A DNA stretch of 64,000 bases from Nephromyces sp. MM_2019. Its lineage: Eukaryota; Apicomplexa; Aconoidasida; Nephromycida. The stretch spans positions 10,569 through 74,568 of the forward strand of contig JADHZB010001489.1 of the NCBI GenBank assembly GCA_015657535.1, read 5' to 3'. Both the position numbers and the translations under genes were made by a program. The notes beneath the pieces are model-generated. The model made no database searches. It was not told the DNA's origin and saw only the letters and a program-made list of their open reading frames with translations. Positions 61,713-64,000 of this stretch are shown here, in pieces (position 1 is the stretch's first letter; every line of letters begins with the position of its first letter).

Positions 61713-63753
61713 ATGGCTCACGTGGTAAGCTCTGCTTCTTGCTCTCTTTTTCTTGTAAATACGTTGATTTTTGTGGTTTTTTTGCCTTTTTGCTGTTGTG
61801 TGTGTTGTGTGTTCTGAGGGTGATGATTTTGGCAGATTTTTGAGCTTTTTTGGGAGAGAATAGATGCGATTGTTTTTTTGGATGTTTTTTTTGTGATTGT
61901 GAGGTGCAGTTGAAGAAGTATAATACAAAAAAATTAATCACAATTTTCAAAACTTAGTGAATAGCATGAAAAAACTAGTTAAAATAGAATGTTTTAATGA
62001 TTGAAGACATGTGGGTGTGTGTGTTGTTTTTTGGTGGATTAACGCGTGTATGGGAAGGCTTTTTAATACTATAGAACGAGGATGCTTATGTAGAGCAATT
62101 TGTGGAAGAGAGAATAATCTGCTCAAACTGCTATCATTGAGCTACTTTTTATGCCTTTTGATTGATGATTTTCCCTGTAGAGGGGTACAAATGTATATTT
62201 GCTTATGAGCATTTTTGCTGCCGCGTTTTCTTCAGTGTGTGAAGAGGTGTATTTGGTCTAGGATACACACACACACACAAGAATACGGAGTTTTTAGCAT
62301 AACCTAAGGATCTACCTAGAGAGGTATATAGACTAAAGAAGAAAGCTGCAGCGTCATGCACATGCAATTCACATCATGACGGAGGTAAGATGATGAGAAA
62401 CTGTAAAAAACTGTAAGCACTTGGTTTTTACTTATATCAGTAGGTGTGTGTGTTGCTTTTACACACCGAAGGCAGCAGTTTTCTGGTAATCTTTCAATGA
62501 GTGCATGTGCACGTGTATTTGAATGCGAGTGTGCGTGTGTGTGTGTGTATTTGGATGCAAGTGTGCGCGTGTGTGTGTGTATTTGAATGTGTGTGTATTT
62601 CTGTATGTTCATGTGTATTTAAATGCGTGTATGTGTGTGTGTATGTGCATTTGAATGTGTGTGTGTATGTGTGTGTATGTATGTGTGTGTGCGTATGTAT
62701 TTGAATGTTTGCGTGCATTTCAATATGTACCTGTGTGTGCATTTTCCAGGAAGTGACAAAAACTGGGCCAGCTTCATCTGCGAAGGTATGGCAACCTGGC
62801 AAGGATGCAATCGAAGAAGGTAAATCGATAAGTGTGTGTGCATGGCTGCGAGCCTTTGGAGTGACTGTGCTTTGATATCATAGGTGTGTGTCTTTACTGT
62901 ACCATAGATTTTCTTGTGCATTCTTAGCATCTCCTTTTTTGCGTCCGGATGGTTGGACAGGTGTAATAAAACATGTGTGTGTGCTATCCGGCTGCTTCCC
63001 TGCTACCAGTTTTATGTTTATATACCCGCGAATGTCTGTATGTTGGTGTGTGTGTATATGCTTCTATGTGCCTTTGTCTGTGTGTGTGTGTCTGTGCTTC
63101 TCTGTGTATGTATCGAAGTTTCTGGCTATCTCAACTACTCTACAGGCGAAGCCCTTGAATGTGACATGAGTTGCTACTCCATGTTTCACACCTCCGTCCC
63201 AGAATGGTCCTGTCTTTCCTTTGATGTAGTTCCAGATGATCGTGGAGATGTAAGCTATGTGTATGATACATGTTGAACACATGGAGTCTGTATGTGTGCA
63301 GCTGTGTTTATGCTGCTACGTAATTGGGACTTTGATACGTATACATGTTTCATGTGTGTGAAATTCCGTGCTTTTTGAAGTTTTTCATACGAGAGACTCT
63401 AATGGAGCAGATGAGCGTTTGTGTGTATCTATTCACGTGTGTGAGTGACTGTGTGTGCGTGCTTATGACTGCATGTGAATGAATGTGACTGAGTGATTGT
63501 GTATGAGTGAATCTATGTGCATGTGTGACTGAGTTAGCATGTGTGATTCTATAGGCATATATAACTATCTGTTAGTGTGTGTGTGTGAGTGTGTCTATGT
63601 GTCTGTGTCTGTGTCTGTGTTTCTATCTGTGTCTGTGTGTGTGTGTGATTGTGTGTGTGAGTTTGTCGCTTTTGTGATGGTGTATCTAATTTTAACTTTG
63701 TGTGCATTTGTTTGACACTGTGTGGAATAAATTCTCTGCACTATTTCTTAAGG

Positions 63754-63793
<40 letters not shown>

Positions 63794-64000
63794 CTAGATT
63801 CACGCTTATACAGGCGTGGCTTCTATCATATATATATTATTTGGGATTGATACTAGGTTTTTGTTTTATTGTGTGCACACACAAGTGCTGCCTATACTGT
63901 GTGCGTGATTTCTTATGAAAAAGTGTGAATCTTCTTTCGATTAGATTTGATGTATCTCGTGTTTCTTCTCTTTTCGTCGCATCTAATATTCCATCTAATG
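61713..64000 (+). CDS. GRWD1: GRWD1/RRB1-like WD-repeat ribosome-assembly chaperone, 5' part (partial)
   Basis: GRWD1 (yeast Rrb1) is a nuclear WD40 protein that chaperones ribosomal protein L3 and binds histones. Exons seen: 61713-61724 (four codons, MAHV), 62750-62819 and 63146-63249, in phases 0, 1 and 0. The second and third read VWQPGKDAIEEGEALECD, then PEWSCLSFDVVPDDRGD. This matches the N-terminal histone-binding region of the family, where an acidic EEGE..D stretch leads into a PCLSFD.V.D.LG block. The frame ends at a GTAAGC donor at 63250. The WD repeats must lie beyond the window, since 63250-64000 looks like TG-rich intron. The four-codon first exon rests on a good ATG, a GTAAGC donor and matching phase; a different first exon is possible. 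Confidence 0.8.
62505..62740. repeat. TG-rich minisatellite in GRWD1 intron 1
   Basis: TATTTGAATG or TATTTGGATG blocks recur every 20-40 bp between (TG)n and GTATG runs, ending about 10 bp before the exon 2 acceptor. TG is on the sense strand. Confidence 0.85.
63255..63800. repeat. TG/TCTG-rich intronic tract with a long (TG)n run
   Basis: Mixed TGTGTCTG, TGTGAC and GTGTGAGTG repeats fill the GRWD1 intron after 63250, ending in an uninterrupted (TG)n of about 36 bp at 63755-63790. Confidence 0.85.

Overview
The window comes from an intron-rich eukaryotic nuclear genome, most likely an apicomplexan or close relative. The best evidence is a minus-strand gene (44957 to 42336) encoding two tandem AP2 DNA-binding domains of the ApiAP2 type. 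The 40S protein uS15 (RPS13) also reads like its apicomplexan orthologues. Genes are split by long AT-rich introns with ordinary GT/AG borders, and microsatellites and minisatellites are abundant. I cannot name the species. Retention of ERG28-like and dihydroxyacetone kinase genes, together with very long introns, makes Plasmodium, Theileria or Cryptosporidium unlikely.

Layout. 147-898 (-): the last exon of a Ser/Ala-rich protein. 9685-13441 (+): a DHHC palmitoyltransferase in 4-5 exons. 28828-16002 (-): a complete two-domain dihydroxyacetone kinase that I could assemble in 16 exons over 12.8 kb; its introns carry a 22-bp and a 66-bp tandem array. 33117-35760 (+): an orphan acidic protein of 253 aa in four phase-consistent exons. 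38309-40200 (+): an ERG28-family membrane protein of 128 aa in four exons. 44957-42336 (-): the ApiAP2 factor in two exons. About 45-51 kb: visibly GC-richer, gene-poor sequence that holds a 132-bp tandem duplication and a 50-N gap. 55849-57268 (+): RPS13 in three exons. 61713 to the window end (+): the 5' part of a GRWD1/RRB1 ribosome-assembly WD-repeat protein that runs off the window.

The genes do not form an operon or an obvious pathway; they look like a normal mix of housekeeping and regulatory genes. RPS13 and GRWD1 are neighbours, both on the plus strand, and both concern ribosome production. The CA/TG-rich introns have a consistent polarity: transcripts carry TG on their sense strand. 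I used this as weak evidence for the direction of poorly defined genes.

In this base composition, open frames of 60-110 codons arise often by chance. I therefore trusted only frames with family similarity, unusual length, or exon phases that join correctly. Weaker candidates are listed with low confidence.
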